The notes under the pieces: model-generated | Seen by the model: the letters and a program-made list of their open reading frames with translations, nothing else | Database searches by the model: none | Told to the model about the DNA's origin: nothing | Shown: positions 1 through 9,103 of the stretch, one piece after another | How the letters are laid out: every line of letters starts with the position of its first letter | How positions within the stretch are numbered: the first letter of the stretch is position 1 | Source: Candidatus Omnitrophota bacterium | Lineage (GTDB): Bacteria; Hinthialibacterota; Hinthialibacteria; Hinthialibacterales; Hinthialibacteraceae | Reading direction: 5' to 3' | DNA length: 36,002 nt | Assembly (NCBI GenBank): GCA_013177805.1 | Contig: JABLXU010000055.1 | Location: 1-36,002, forward strand | Made by a program: the position numbers and the translations under genes

Positions 1-83
1 CCGCCTTGGTGTCCGCCCGCCTTCGTGTCCACCCGCCTTGGTGTCCGCCCGCCTTGGTGTCCGCCCGCCTTGGTGTCCGCCCG
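1..83. repeat. 16-bp tandem repeat, at least five units, cut by the window edge
   Basis: Five consecutive 16-bp units with consensus CCGCCTTGGTGTCCGC start at positions 1, 17, 33, 49 and 65. The second unit has two substitutions (G to C and G to A), and the array breaks off after CCG at 81-83. There are no unique spacers, so this is a minisatellite and not CRISPR. The left end is outside the window, so the true copy number is unknown. It lies downstream of the pseudopilin gene, which ends at 190 on the minus strand. Confidence 0.9.
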
Positions 84-99
84 AATTTCATCGAGTGGA

Positions 100-165
100 T
101 AGAATGCCTTCTTCTCCAGCAGGTACGCACCTGTCTGATGAACCCAATATTTCCTTTCCCCTGGA
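100..165. repeat. Dispersed repeat, copy 1 (AGGTACGCAC family)
   Basis: This stretch contains GCCTTCTT, then AGGTACGCACCTG, then GATGAACCCAATATTTC. A clearly related block at about 8985-9035 has GCCTTCTT, AGGTACGCACTTG and GATGAGCCAAATTTC in the same order and spacing. By eye about three quarters of the roughly 48 positions match. The two copies are about 8.9 kb apart in unrelated intergenic regions, so this is a small dispersed element. Its function is unknown. Confidence 0.55.
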
Positions 166-189
166 GGAAGGAAACCTACCCCCCCGGTC

Positions 190-828
190 TCACCCTCCGC
201 CCAGGGTGGAAGGCGCGTTGACATCCCCGCCGTAGCGCGTGATATCCCCCAAACTGCGCAGGCCGTTGGAAGGATGATACAACGTGTTGTTCGCCCCGGC
301 CGGATTGTTTGAAAACCGCACCAACAGCGGCCAGTGTACCCCGCCGGAATCCCGGTCGTCTGGCCCCTGGGAGGTCAATCCGTACCCATTCGGCAATTCG
401 CTCAGCGATTTCACTCCTGCGGCGGCCATGCCCCACTGCCGCCCCCAATCCCCGCGGTAATTCACATACACGTAGGTGGGGTGGATGGCGTGCTGCTGGT
501 TGTTCCAATCCCGCCGGGGAATGAAGGGATCCTCCATATCCACCGAGGTGATATACGCAACCGGGGTGGTCAGTTCAATGCAGTTGGCGATGTGGTTGTA
601 GGTCCCCAGCACCTGGCCGTTGCGGAGCGGCCAGGGATACGCGCCCCGGTCCAGGTTGTAACTGTCGATGGCCAGCGCCAACGAGCGCAAATCGCTGCGG
701 ACCCGCGCGATTTTCGCCCGCACTTGCGCATTCAAAAAATTGGGCACGGCGATGGCCGCCAACACGCCGATGATAGCCACCACGATCAACAGTTCGATTA
801 AGGTAAACGCCCGTCGGCGGTTTTTCAT
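190..828 (-). CDS. Type II secretion/type IV pilus-like pseudopilin (prepilin N-terminal methylation domain)
   Basis: This 212-residue protein begins with a class III signal peptide: a short basic leader (MKNRRRA), then FTLIELLIVVAIIGVLAAIA, the hydrophobic N-terminal helix of prepilins with the Glu at +5 of the mature form. The leader ends in Ala rather than the usual Gly before Phe. The ATG at 828 is chosen because AGGAGA lies eight bases upstream. The globular part carries TPVAYITSVDMEDPF, typical of the PulG-like pseudopilins that are numerous in PVC-type and related uncultivated bacteria. It should be processed by a prepilin peptidase and sit in the inner membrane/periplasm as a minor pseudopilin or secreted pilin-like protein. 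No secretion operon genes are adjacent, so the exact role is unknown. Confidence 0.85.
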   Translation of the reverse strand: MKNRRRAFTLIELLIVVAIIGVLAAIAVPNFLNAQVRAKIARVRSDLRSLALAIDSYNLDRGAYPWPLRNGQVLGTYNHIANCIELTTPVAYITSVDMEDPFIPRRDWNNQQHAIHPTYVYVNYRGDWGRQWGMAAAGVKSLSELPNGYGLTSQGPDDRDSGGVHWPLLVRFSNNPAGANNTLYHPSNGLRSLGDITRYGGDVNAPSTLGGG

Positions 829-1049
829 GAGAATTCTCCTGCCTGGCGTCAAAATCTTCTTCCAAAACCAATTCCTATTCTCCCCGATTTCTGTCTATCC
901 CGTCAACTCGGATTCTCAATAGTGGGGAGACCAGATCTTGGGCAAGGGTAAAGAAATAGAAATCTCCCCGGCGGACTGGTAGGATAGATTCCGCCGAGAC
1001 AGCGTTAAGGGCATTCCATTCAATCCCTCGTATGAAGGAGCCATAAGCC

Positions 1050-1880
1050 ATGACGTATTCAGCCCCATTCGCCCGTTATTTTTCGTGCCGCCTTCTTTCC
1101 CAATCCGCCGTGTGGGCGTTATCCGCCTTTCTAGCGGGCGCGGTTTTCGCCGCGGAGCCGGACCAATCCCATAACAAGGAATGGATTCCCCTCTTCAACG
1201 GCAAGGATTTGGAGGGCTGGAAAGTCAAAATCACCGGGTACGAGCTGGGCGACAATTTCGGCAACACGTTCCGGGTGGAGGATGGAATTCTGAAGGTGCG
1301 TTATGACCAGTATGACAAATTCGATGGGCGTTTCGGGCATATGTTCTACAAGGACAAGTTCTCCCATTACATCATCCGGGTGGAATACCGGTTTGTGGGG
1401 GAACAGATTGCCGGGGGTCCGGGTTGGGCGCTCCGCAACAGCGGGATCATGATCCATTGCCAATCCCCGGAAAGCATGCGCAAGGACCAGGAGTTCCCGG
1501 TTTGCATCGAGGTGCAACTCCTAGGCGGCAACGGCCAGGACGAGCGCCCTACCGGCAACCTGTGCACGCCGGGCACGAATGTCGTCATGGGCAGCCAATT
1601 GATCACCCAGCATTGCACCAACTCCAAGTCCAAAACCTATCACGGGGATCAGTGGGTCACGGCGGAGGTGGAAGTCCACGGCGGGGCCGTCATCCGGCAC
1701 AAAATCAATGGGGAAGTGGTCATGGAATACGAACAACCGCAACTGGATGAACGCGATCCCGATGGCAAGCAATTGATCAAAGAGGGCAAATTACTCCTGG
1801 AGGAAGGGTATATCTCCCTCCAGTCCGAAAGCCACCCCGTGGATTTCCGTAAGGTGGAGATTCTGTTGCTGGACGAATAA
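1050..1880 (+). CDS. Secreted 3-keto-disaccharide hydrolase family (DUF1080) protein
   Basis: This 276-residue protein has an N-terminal signal peptide with a hydrophobic stretch at about residues 18-34, probably cleaved after AVFA. The DUF1080 (PF06439) domain fills the rest. The hallmark entry motif WIPLFNGKDLEGW is at about 45-57, SGIMIHCQSPES follows, and IEVQLLGGNG carries the conserved Glu-x-Gln motif. The family has a concanavalin-like jelly-roll fold, and some members hydrolyse 3-keto-glycosides made by periplasmic sugar oxidoreductases. AAGGAG about ten bases before the ATG supports the start. It is divergent from the pseudopilin gene. A two-domain relative lies at 7543-8835, so the genome has paralogues. 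The substrate cannot be read from the sequence. Confidence 0.85.
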   Translation: MTYSAPFARYFSCRLLSQSAVWALSAFLAGAVFAAEPDQSHNKEWIPLFNGKDLEGWKVKITGYELGDNFGNTFRVEDGILKVRYDQYDKFDGRFGHMFYKDKFSHYIIRVEYRFVGEQIAGGPGWALRNSGIMIHCQSPESMRKDQEFPVCIEVQLLGGNGQDERPTGNLCTPGTNVVMGSQLITQHCTNSKSKTYHGDQWVTAEVEVHGGAVIRHKINGEVVMEYEQPQLDERDPDGKQLIKEGKLLLEEGYISLQSESHPVDFRKVEILLLDE

Positions 1881-1907
1881 CGGTTGCCTCAATCCTGAAA
1901 GAGCCTT

Positions 1908-1966
1908 CCCTCACCCCAATCCTCTCCCCCAGGGGGAAAAGGGGTGGAAAAGAGAGGGAGTGAGGG
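1908..1966. repeat. CCCTCACCCC palindromic intergenic repeat, copy 1
   Basis: CCCTCAC at 1908-1914 is matched by GTGAGGG at 1960-1966, with further pyrimidine/purine complementarity inside (CCTCTCC with GAGAGGG, CCCC with GGGG). This gives a long imperfect hairpin just downstream of the DUF1080 gene. Related elements occur near 8904, 18610, 27737, 29364, 29729 and 35758. It could also act in transcript stabilisation or termination, but there is no T-tract on the plus strand. Confidence 0.75.
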
Positions 1967-1970
1967 CAAG

Positions 1971-2006
1971 AAAAAAGCCCCCAGGAGAAATCGTTCTCCC
2001 AAGGGC
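1971..2006 (-). terminator. Rho-independent terminator for the 2064-2624 gene
   Basis: Read on the minus strand, this is GCCC, TTG, GGAGAA, loop CGAT, TTCTCC, then GGGC and six Ts (1971-1976 are As on the plus strand). The stem and U-tract are canonical, and the element lies 58 bases beyond the stop of the minus-strand gene. It implies that the gene is or was transcribed as a unit. Confidence 0.75.
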
Positions 2007-2063
2007 CTTGCTGATCTCGATACTGCAATTCGATCGGATGGATTTTCTTATGAAACCATCATC

Positions 2064-2624
2064 CTATTCAGGACAATCTTCCCATTCGACATCCACATGG
2101 ACACCGTAATAGTCGTTTGCCGGGACCACAATGGATATATAATTCAATTCCGCATTAACCGCTTTAGCTTTCCAGTCGAACTGGCCTGGTGACGGATTTC
2201 CGGACGGTGCAGACTCATAGTCTTGGATGCTAACATTTTCCTCAACGTCCTTGAACCTCCAGCCATCCTTTAAGGTAATGGTTATGGTCACATTGCCGTT
2301 GTCCGCTTTGGAGAAAGAGACTTCACCGGCTACCATGTTTTGGCCAGCGATGAGATCAACTTTTTTTTCTACACCCTCATAAGCGACATACATCGCCCAG
2401 CTCCCTTTGGTCACATAGCGTTCCCCCTTGGCCCAGGCGGTTTCTCCGATCCATTCACATTCGGGGGGATTGTAGCAAAAAGTCACGTGGCTGATGGCAT
2501 GCTGTATTATTTTTCCTTTTCGATTGGTGGAGGTCGGCGCGAAAAGTCCGGTGTCACTGGTGGACCCGCCTTCATAGCAGTAAACATTCACCGCGTTGCT
2601 GCCCTTCACAATCACGCAGTACAC
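2064..2624 (-). CDS. Fragment of a secreted modular protein (YCVIVKGSNAVNVY domain); N-terminus missing
   Basis: This 186-residue reading begins with a GTG codon. The open frame runs about 22 codons further upstream to a TAG near 2691 without an ATG, GTG or TTG start. Those upstream codons (NNDGYRFDWTSEGLV) look like part of the same domain, so the GTG is probably not the native start and the gene seems to have lost its signal peptide. The visible blocks are YCVIVKGSNAVNVYCYEGG, DTGLFAPTS, AISHVTFCYN, then GETAWAKGERY, GSWAMYVAYEG and SAPSGNPSPGQFDW. From memory these resemble a cell-surface or secreted module found in several phyla. A good terminator follows at 1971-2006. Codon usage looks less GC-biased than in neighbouring genes. 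The function is unknown, and the entry could be a pseudogene. Confidence 0.55.
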   Translation of the reverse strand: MYCVIVKGSNAVNVYCYEGGSTSDTGLFAPTSTNRKGKIIQHAISHVTFCYNPPECEWIGETAWAKGERYVTKGSWAMYVAYEGVEKKVDLIAGQNMVAGEVSFSKADNGNVTITITLKDGWRFKDVEENVSIQDYESAPSGNPSPGQFDWKAKAVNAELNYISIVVPANDYYGVHVDVEWEDCPE

Positions 2625-3062
2625 CAGCCCCTCGGAAGTCCAGTCAAATCTGTAGCCGTCGTTATTGGGGCGGGTTTGGCTTTCTTTGGCTTTCTCTGAC
2701 TATTAAACTATTAAATTGTGTGATTGGGTCTTCCAGACAGCTCCCCCCATGGGACCATCTCTTTGGAAGACCAGCTCGATTTCCCTTACAATTTTAATTT
2801 TTCTCCATCCGGCCGCAATCGGGGAAAATATGATTTTTCTGTAGGGGATTCCCTTAATATGTAGGGGATTTTCCTACATGCCGAGGGGCAGATAAGGGAG
2901 GGATTTGGTTCGGAATACGTATTGGGATTCATGCACTATTATTGTAGATTATTGTAGGGATGGCATAGTGTAGGGAAAACGGAAATCCTACCGGGCCGTC
3001 AGATATCGATACGCCCCTCGTTACCACGGCCTGCCAAGCAGTCCGCCCTCCCGGGAACGGCA
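2625..3062. other. Gene-free spacer with GTAGG boxes and short repeats
   Basis: The first 70 bases are the upstream in-frame extension of the 2064-2624 gene. The rest is AT-richer than the neighbouring genes. A 9-bp inverted repeat, GGTCTTCCA (2727-2735) and TGGAAGACC (2764-2772), flanks 28 bases. A cluster of GTAGG boxes follows at 2841-2991. No reading frame here looks coding. Confidence 0.6.
2841..2991. repeat. Cluster of GTAGG boxes with direct and inverted copies
   Basis: GTAGGGGATT occurs at 2841-2850 and again at 2861-2870, exactly 20 bases apart. GTAGG at 2861 pairs with CCTAC at 2873-2877. ATTATTGTAG is tandemly duplicated at 2938-2957. GTAGGG recurs at 2954 and 2970, and the latter pairs with CCTAC at 2987-2991. 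The spacing suggests protein-binding sites or a decayed repeat, but no flanking gene explains it. Confidence 0.5.
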
Positions 3063-3827
3063 TTACTCCACCTCCCCCAACTCACACACCAATAGCAAAT
3101 CGTTGCTCTCCCGGGGATTGAATTCCGAAAAGTCATAACCGCCGTAACTGAGAATCTGCGTGAATCCGGCCGTCTGGGCCATACCCACCAACTCGTCCCA
3201 CATCCAAGGATGATGTTTCATGACATAACTATGGGATGTCCAATTCCCTTGCTCCTTCACCGCCACAACGAAATGAAAGTCCCAATGTTCCGGATGAAAT
3301 TCATAAAAGCGGATAAATACGTATTCTTTGCCTCCCACCACCATGCTGCGGACAGGAAAATCGCGCTTGTTGAATTCCAATATCCGGCTGTAATTGAGCA
3401 CATGGAAGATCGCCACACCGCTCTCCTTCATGGCTTTCACCGTTTCAGTGAACAACCGCTGAACGGCCAGGCGGTCCAGGAGATGCGGGATGTTGTTCCC
3501 TACACAAACCACGGCATCGAATTGTTGTTGCAAATGGGAGGCAAAATCGGTGAGCGGCAGGCAGAGAAACTCGATGTCCAGCTCCCGTTGCTCGCCCTGC
3601 AGCCGGGCGTGTTCGATCATGTCGCGGGCGCTGTCCAGTCCCACCACGTTGTACCCCATTTCCGACCAATGCAAGGCGTGGCCGCCGGTGCCGCAGCCGA
3701 GATCCAGAATCGACGCTCCCAACCGTTCCTGAAACAAGTGCTGAAAGAATGGATCTTCCCGCTTGATCCGCTCCTCCCAGTCGATAAAATAATCATATAC
3801 TTCGGCAATTTGATTGTAAACTTTCAT
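3063..3827 (-). CDS. Class I SAM-dependent methyltransferase
   Basis: The protein has 254 residues when started at the ATG at 3827, which begins MKVYNQIAEVYDYFIDW, a usual opening for this family. The longer open frame upstream encodes a less plausible hydrophobic extension. Motif I (ILDLGCGTGG, about 40-49) and the acidic end of strand beta-2 (VVGLDSA, about 61-67) mark the Rossmann-like AdoMet site. FDAVVCVGNNIPHL is the motif IV region. The C-terminal half (HHPWMWDELVGMAQTAGF) is typical of small-molecule methyltransferases related to the glycine/sarcosine type. No neighbour indicates a substrate. The ribosome site is weak: GAGG is about 15 bases from the ATG. Confidence 0.85.
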   Translation of the reverse strand: MKVYNQIAEVYDYFIDWEERIKREDPFFQHLFQERLGASILDLGCGTGGHALHWSEMGYNVVGLDSARDMIEHARLQGEQRELDIEFLCLPLTDFASHLQQQFDAVVCVGNNIPHLLDRLAVQRLFTETVKAMKESGVAIFHVLNYSRILEFNKRDFPVRSMVVGGKEYVFIRFYEFHPEHWDFHFVVAVKEQGNWTSHSYVMKHHPWMWDELVGMAQTAGFTQILSYGGYDFSEFNPRESNDLLLVCELGEVE

Positions 3828-4337
3828 AATATTTGAATTATCCTCATACTCATGGGTGGTGATATAGGCAGTCAAGATTATTCTCTTGACATCATGATAG
3901 TACAATATCCCTATTGAAAATAGAATTATATGAGATCCAACCCAGAACAACCCATCAACTCAACGGACTCTTGAGGCCAAAGGCCCACCGGTTGCATCTT
4001 GACAGGCTTTCCAGGGAATTCAATACTTCTAGAAAAATGGTATGGTGCTATTTCCCCAAGTGCCGGACTTTCTCTATGTGTAATTCGTAATAGGAATTCA
4101 AAGGGATACGCGAAACAAATACCCTCTCTCTGGGAGGGGAATGGGAAGGGTACCCCTGAAAAGTCGTAGGGCATCCTTTCTATGGAATTTAGTAAAAAAA
4201 CAATCCGAGAGTTTTGGATACAGACACAGCCAGACAGACTCGTCCAACGGCAATCCACCCCCAATGAAAATTCCTAGTTAGGGGCCGGTTTTGTATATAA
4301 CAACTATCTCATCTCGATAAGGTTAGGTGAATCAATC
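3828..4337. other. Long spacer between divergent methyltransferase and trpB
   Basis: About 510 bases with no convincing gene, AT-richer than its neighbours. It must hold the divergent promoters. GGAATTCAA occurs twice, near 4015 and 4094. The only promoter-like element I can place for trpB is listed separately. I see no leader peptide with consecutive Trp codons and no clear attenuator before trpB. Confidence 0.5.
4271..4299 (+). promoter_or_regulatory. Possible promoter for trpB-trpA
   Basis: TTCCTA (4271-4276) and TATATA (4294-4299) are separated by 17 bases and lie about 40 bases before the trpB ATG. The -10 match is good. The -35 matches the sigma-70 consensus at only about half its positions. 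Confidence 0.3.
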
Positions 4338-5560
<1,223 letters not shown>

Positions 5561-5564
<4 letters not shown>

Positions 5565-6403
5565 ATCGATCCTTTATCAGTGTCCGGCGGGGCGTGGAAG
5601 CCATCGCCCACGCCTTTCAATTGCGGAAGGACGAAGGGGGCAAAGCGTTGATCCCCTACCTCATGGCCGGCGATCCCGACCTGGGAACCACCGGGAAGAT
5701 CGTGAAATCCTTGTCGGGTATCGGCGTGGACCTGATCGAATTGGGGATGCCGTTTTCCGATCCCCTGGCGGATGGCCCGGTGATCCAGCGGGCCGGCGAA
5801 CGGGCGTTGCGCCAAGGCGTCACCCTCAAAAAATTGTTGGGTCTCGTGGAAGAACTGCGGCTGGATCTCAACACGCCCCTTATTATCATGACCTATTACA
5901 ATCTATTCTTCAGTTACGGCCTGGAAACCTTCGCCCGCGACGCGGTCCAGGCCGGCGTGGACGGCGTGATCGTCCCCGATTTGCCCGTGGAAGAAGCCGC
6001 TGATTTCCAACAGGCGCTGGACCGGGAAGGCTTGGCGCTGGTTTATTTGGTCGCGCCGACGAGTACGGAAGACCGCGTGCGCGCCATCGCCGCCCAAGCG
6101 CGGGGATTCATCTATTATGTCTCCCGCACCGGCGTGACCGGCGAACAACGGGACATCGCCGCGGACTTGGCGGAGAATCTGCGCCGGCTGCGGGAGTTCA
6201 CTCCCTTGCCGGTCGCGGTGGGATTCGGCGTGTCCACTCCCGAACAGGCCGCCGAAATCGCCCGGCACGCGGATGGCGTGGTCATCGGCAGCGCCGTGGT
6301 CCGCTTGATTGAGGAAACCAGCCAATTGCATGAGCGCATTGCCGCCCGCTTCTTGCGCCCTTTTGTGGATGTTCTGCACGGAACACCGCCGTCAGGGAAA
6401 TAA
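5561..6403 (+). CDS. trpA: Tryptophan synthase alpha chain
   Basis: This 280-residue TIM-barrel protein cleaves indole-3-glycerol phosphate to indole and glyceraldehyde 3-phosphate and channels indole to TrpB. The ATG at 5561 overlaps the trpB stop and is preceded by GGAGGGAG. An in-frame extension into trpB is ignored. The catalytic residues are E60 in DLIELGMPFSDP and D71 in the following LADGPV, matching Glu49 and Asp60 of the Salmonella enzyme. PYLMAGDPD (about 32-40), the phosphate-binding VGFGVSTPEQA and the late GVVIGSAVV are all present. It is co-transcribed with trpB and probably with accD, 110 bases downstream. Confidence 0.98.
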
Positions 6404-6513
6404 ATTCCCGCGACCGCCATTCCGTTTTCAACAAATGCTGTTAAAGTTACTCTCTTGTGCGCATCTTCCAATCCTGTTTCCTGGAATTGGAATGCCGTGG
6501 AGGAGCAGCTGTG

Positions 6514-7410
6514 GTGTGGTTCCGGAAGAAAAAGGTCTTTACCACGATCAACAAACAAGAAAAAAAAGTGGATATTCCCAAAGGGGTGTGGCGCAAATGC
6601 GAGGGCTGTGATCAGTACATCACCAGCGAAGAAATCAAACGCAATCTGTTCATTTGTCCCCGTTGCCACCACTATTATGTGCTGCCCGTCGAAGACCGGC
6701 TCAACAGCTTGGTCGACGAAGGAACCTTTGAGGAATTCGATGCTTCCCTCGCCTCGCGCAATCCCCTGGATTTTGATAATTACGAAGAAAAATTAATCAA
6801 AGCGCAAAAAACCACAGGCCGTCACGAAGCCGCGGTGACCGGACGCGGCGAGATTCACGGCATTCCCGTGATTGTGACGGTGCTGGATTTTTCGTTCATG
6901 GGCGGCAGCATGGGCTCGGTAGTGGGGGAAAAGATCACCCGCGCGGCCGAACGCTGCTTGAACGACGAACTGCCACTTATCATCGTCTCCACCGGCGGAG
7001 GCGGGGCGCGCATGCACGAAGGCATGCTGTCTCTCATGCAGATGGCCAAAACCAGCGCCGCCATCGGCCGCCTCAAGCAACATGGTATTCCTTATATCTC
7101 CATCATCGCCAACCCGACCATGGGAGGCGTGGCCGCCAGCTTCGCCGCTTTGGGCGATGTCATCCTGGCCGAACCGAAAGCCCTGATCGGCTTCGCCGGC
7201 CCCCGGGTCATCGAGCAGACCATCGGCCAATGCCTGCCGGAGGGCTTCCAAAGCTCCGAATTTCTGCTCCAGCACGGCATGATCGACGCCATCATCGAGC
7301 GCCCCAAACTCCGGGACGTGCTCAAACCGCTATTAAAGCATATGTGGTTGAACCAAATCGCCTTGCGGGTCCGCGAGGCCAACCGCAAACCCGCTCTGGT
7401 AGCCGGATGA
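6514..7410 (+). CDS. accD: Acetyl-CoA carboxylase carboxyltransferase subunit beta
   Basis: AccD pairs with AccA to transfer CO2 from carboxybiotin to acetyl-CoA, the first committed step of fatty acid synthesis. The protein has 298 residues from the GTG at 6514, giving the family-typical WFRKKK opening. GGAGGAG at 6499-6505 sets the start, and a GTG at 6511 is the only close alternative. The zinc ribbon is C29-x2-C32 and C48-x2-C51 (CEGC, CPRC). The crotonase-like carboxyltransferase domain follows with FSFMGGSMGSVVGEKI, STGGGGARMHEGM and GFAGPRVIEQT. Linkage of accD with trpA is common in bacteria. accA is not in the window. Confidence 0.97.
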   Translation: MWFRKKKVFTTINKQEKKVDIPKGVWRKCEGCDQYITSEEIKRNLFICPRCHHYYVLPVEDRLNSLVDEGTFEEFDASLASRNPLDFDNYEEKLIKAQKTTGRHEAAVTGRGEIHGIPVIVTVLDFSFMGGSMGSVVGEKITRAAERCLNDELPLIIVSTGGGGARMHEGMLSLMQMAKTSAAIGRLKQHGIPYISIIANPTMGGVAASFAALGDVILAEPKALIGFAGPRVIEQTIGQCLPEGFQSSEFLLQHGMIDAIIERPKLRDVLKPLLKHMWLNQIALRVREANRKPALVAG

Positions 7411-7542
7411 GAGACAACCGGCCGTTTCGCGTAATCCCCCTGCAATTTAAACCTCGATTTACGCCTCGATCATGTAGATCCCTTTTTTACACCCCCCTCC
7501 GCGCCCTCCGGGTCCCGGCGGGGAACGATTCTTTCATCGGCA

Positions 7543-8835
7543 TCATTTCAGTTCCTGGATCCGCACATCCCGCAGGCTGATAACCGTGTCGCTGCGGGTG
7601 AAGACACTAAGCGCGATGTTCCCCGGCCGAACGGGGATCGGATCGTATTTCGCCACGACCGCTCCGTTGACCACCACCGTGGCCTGACTGCCTTGGGCGA
7701 TGATCTGGAGGGGAAACCATTCCTCGTCCCGGGTGTATTTCCCGTCCGCCGCCGCCAGGATATTGACATCGTTCACGCTGCGGCCCAGGGTGACGAGGCT
7801 GCCGGTCTTGTGTTTCTCGTGCCGGTCGTTGAGCAGGGTGACCAGAATGCCGGGTTCCCTCTCACTTTGCCAACGAATCCAGATGCCCCCGGTCGCTTCC
7901 GGGCTGGTTTTGACATACGCCCACAGGTGAAAATCCTGGTATTGCCCTTCGGAGACCAGGAATCCCCGCCCGTAATGGCCGGCCACGCAGGATTCTTCTA
8001 TTTTCCATTGCGCGCCGCCCAACACGTTCCACCGCTCGAACCGTTTGGGGAATTCCAGGGATTGATCGGCCCCGTTGTTCTCGATTTCGATTATCGTGCG
8101 GCTGGGCAGGAAGAACCAATTGGCGTCTCCCGCTTTCCGCCAACCGTCTAGATTCTTATTGTTGAACAGGGGAATCCAGGAGGCCTGATCCGTGCCGCCG
8201 AGATCCTTGGTCCGGACATCGCGGAACCAGACATGGTTGCCGTGTTCCTGCAGCCCGATGGGCCCGAAACGTTTCCGCCAGCGGATGCGTTCATCCTGGC
8301 TGACATCGAGATCCTGCACCACGGTTCCGTTGAGCGTCACTTTCAGCCGGGGATGCTCATACCAAATTTCCAGCTCGTTCCATTCGCCCGCGGGGCGGCA
8401 GGCAATGGAGAGCGGGGGAACCTTGTCATACAACGCGCCCGCGCTGGACAGGGTAGGTTCTTTGCCGTAACTGTCATGAATCTGGATTTCCCCGCCCACC
8501 CGGGACTGCCGGCCGTGCTGGGGAATGTGAAAAAACACCCCGCTGTTGGCGTTCGGGCCGGTTTTGTATTCCAATCGCAGAATGAAATTTTCATACGAGC
8601 CTTCCGATTGGATATAGCCTCCACCCAGCCCCGGCAACGCGTGCAGAACGCCGTCCTCGATCACCCAGGCGCTTTCATGGCCCATCACATGCCATCCCGC
8701 GAGATCACGCCCATTGAACAACGGAACAAAACCTTCCTGCCGTTCGCTTTCTGACAATCCTTGAGACACGGGCGTCCCAAAACCAGCCAATACACCAATC
8801 CATAAAATCCAATACCCGAAACGCTTGTCGAACAT
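7543..8835 (-). CDS. Secreted protein with two tandem 3-keto-disaccharide hydrolase (DUF1080) domains
   Basis: This 430-residue protein starts at the ATG at 8835, with GGGAG eight bases upstream. A longer upstream frame runs into a palindromic repeat and is rejected. Residues 8-25 are a hydrophobic signal peptide. Domain 1 spans about 35-211: it begins FVPLFNGRDLAGW, continues SGVFFHIPQHG, and has the conserved Glu motif GGEIQIHDSYG. Domain 2 spans about 219-430: it begins WIPLFNNKNLDGW and continues GGIWIRWQSE, but GILVTLLND stands where the E-x-Q motif should be, so it may be non-catalytic or carbohydrate-binding. The closing strand of each half (WFRDVR, SLRDVRIQEL) is also duplicated. Probably a periplasmic or outer-surface glycan-acting protein. 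Confidence 0.85.
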   Translation of the reverse strand: MFDKRFGYWILWIGVLAGFGTPVSQGLSESERQEGFVPLFNGRDLAGWHVMGHESAWVIEDGVLHALPGLGGGYIQSEGSYENFILRLEYKTGPNANSGVFFHIPQHGRQSRVGGEIQIHDSYGKEPTLSSAGALYDKVPPLSIACRPAGEWNELEIWYEHPRLKVTLNGTVVQDLDVSQDERIRWRKRFGPIGLQEHGNHVWFRDVRTKDLGGTDQASWIPLFNNKNLDGWRKAGDANWFFLPSRTIIEIENNGADQSLEFPKRFERWNVLGGAQWKIEESCVAGHYGRGFLVSEGQYQDFHLWAYVKTSPEATGGIWIRWQSEREPGILVTLLNDRHEKHKTGSLVTLGRSVNDVNILAAADGKYTRDEEWFPLQIIAQGSQATVVVNGAVVAKYDPIPVRPGNIALSVFTRSDTVISLRDVRIQELK

Positions 8836-8903
8836 ATAAGTTCTCCCTTGGCAACTATTTACTTGATTCCAGAGAAAAGAAAAATCGCGTTCCTTCAGGG
8901 CAA

Positions 8904-8936
8904 CCCTCACCCCGGCCCTCTCCCAGAGGGAGAGGG
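8904..8936. repeat. CCCTCACCCC palindromic repeat, copy 2
   Basis: CCCTCACCCCGG leads into a perfect 9-bp hairpin: CCCTCTCCC (8916-8924), loop AGA, GGGAGAGGG (8928-8936). It sits upstream of the two-domain DUF1080 gene and about 50 bases from a copy of the AGGTACGCAC element. It is the best-preserved member of the family in this window. Confidence 0.85.
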
Positions 8937-8984
8937 AGAAGTTGGGGTAGTTCTCTCTCGCCTGATCCATTGGAAAACGATCGC

Positions 8985-9040
8985 CTTCTTAAGAAAAGGT
9001 ACGCACTTGCTGGATGAGCCAAATTTCATTATTCTGATCC
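8985..9040. repeat. Dispersed repeat, copy 2 (AGGTACGCAC family)
   Basis: GCCTTCTTAAGAAAAGGTAC, then GCACTTG and GATGAGCCAAATTTC, match the block at 100-165 in order and spacing. It lies in the spacer between the two divergent genes at 8835 and 9104. Confidence 0.55.
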
Positions 9041-9103
9041 AACCAGAAACCAGCGTAAAGTGAACATCCAGATCCCATTGGAAAATGCCTGGGAGGGTAC
9101 ATT

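Noticed and set aside
1..83. CRISPR array
   Set aside because: The units are directly adjacent with no unique spacers, and no cas gene is near.
2727..2772. 9-bp inverted repeat as a terminator
   Set aside because: The loop is 28 bases, and no U-tract follows on the minus strand, so I leave it as an unexplained hairpin in the spacer.
3894..3916. TTGACA near 3894 as a plus-strand promoter
   Set aside because: The nearest -10 (TACAAT) is only about 11 bases away, and no plus-strand gene starts for more than 400 bases.
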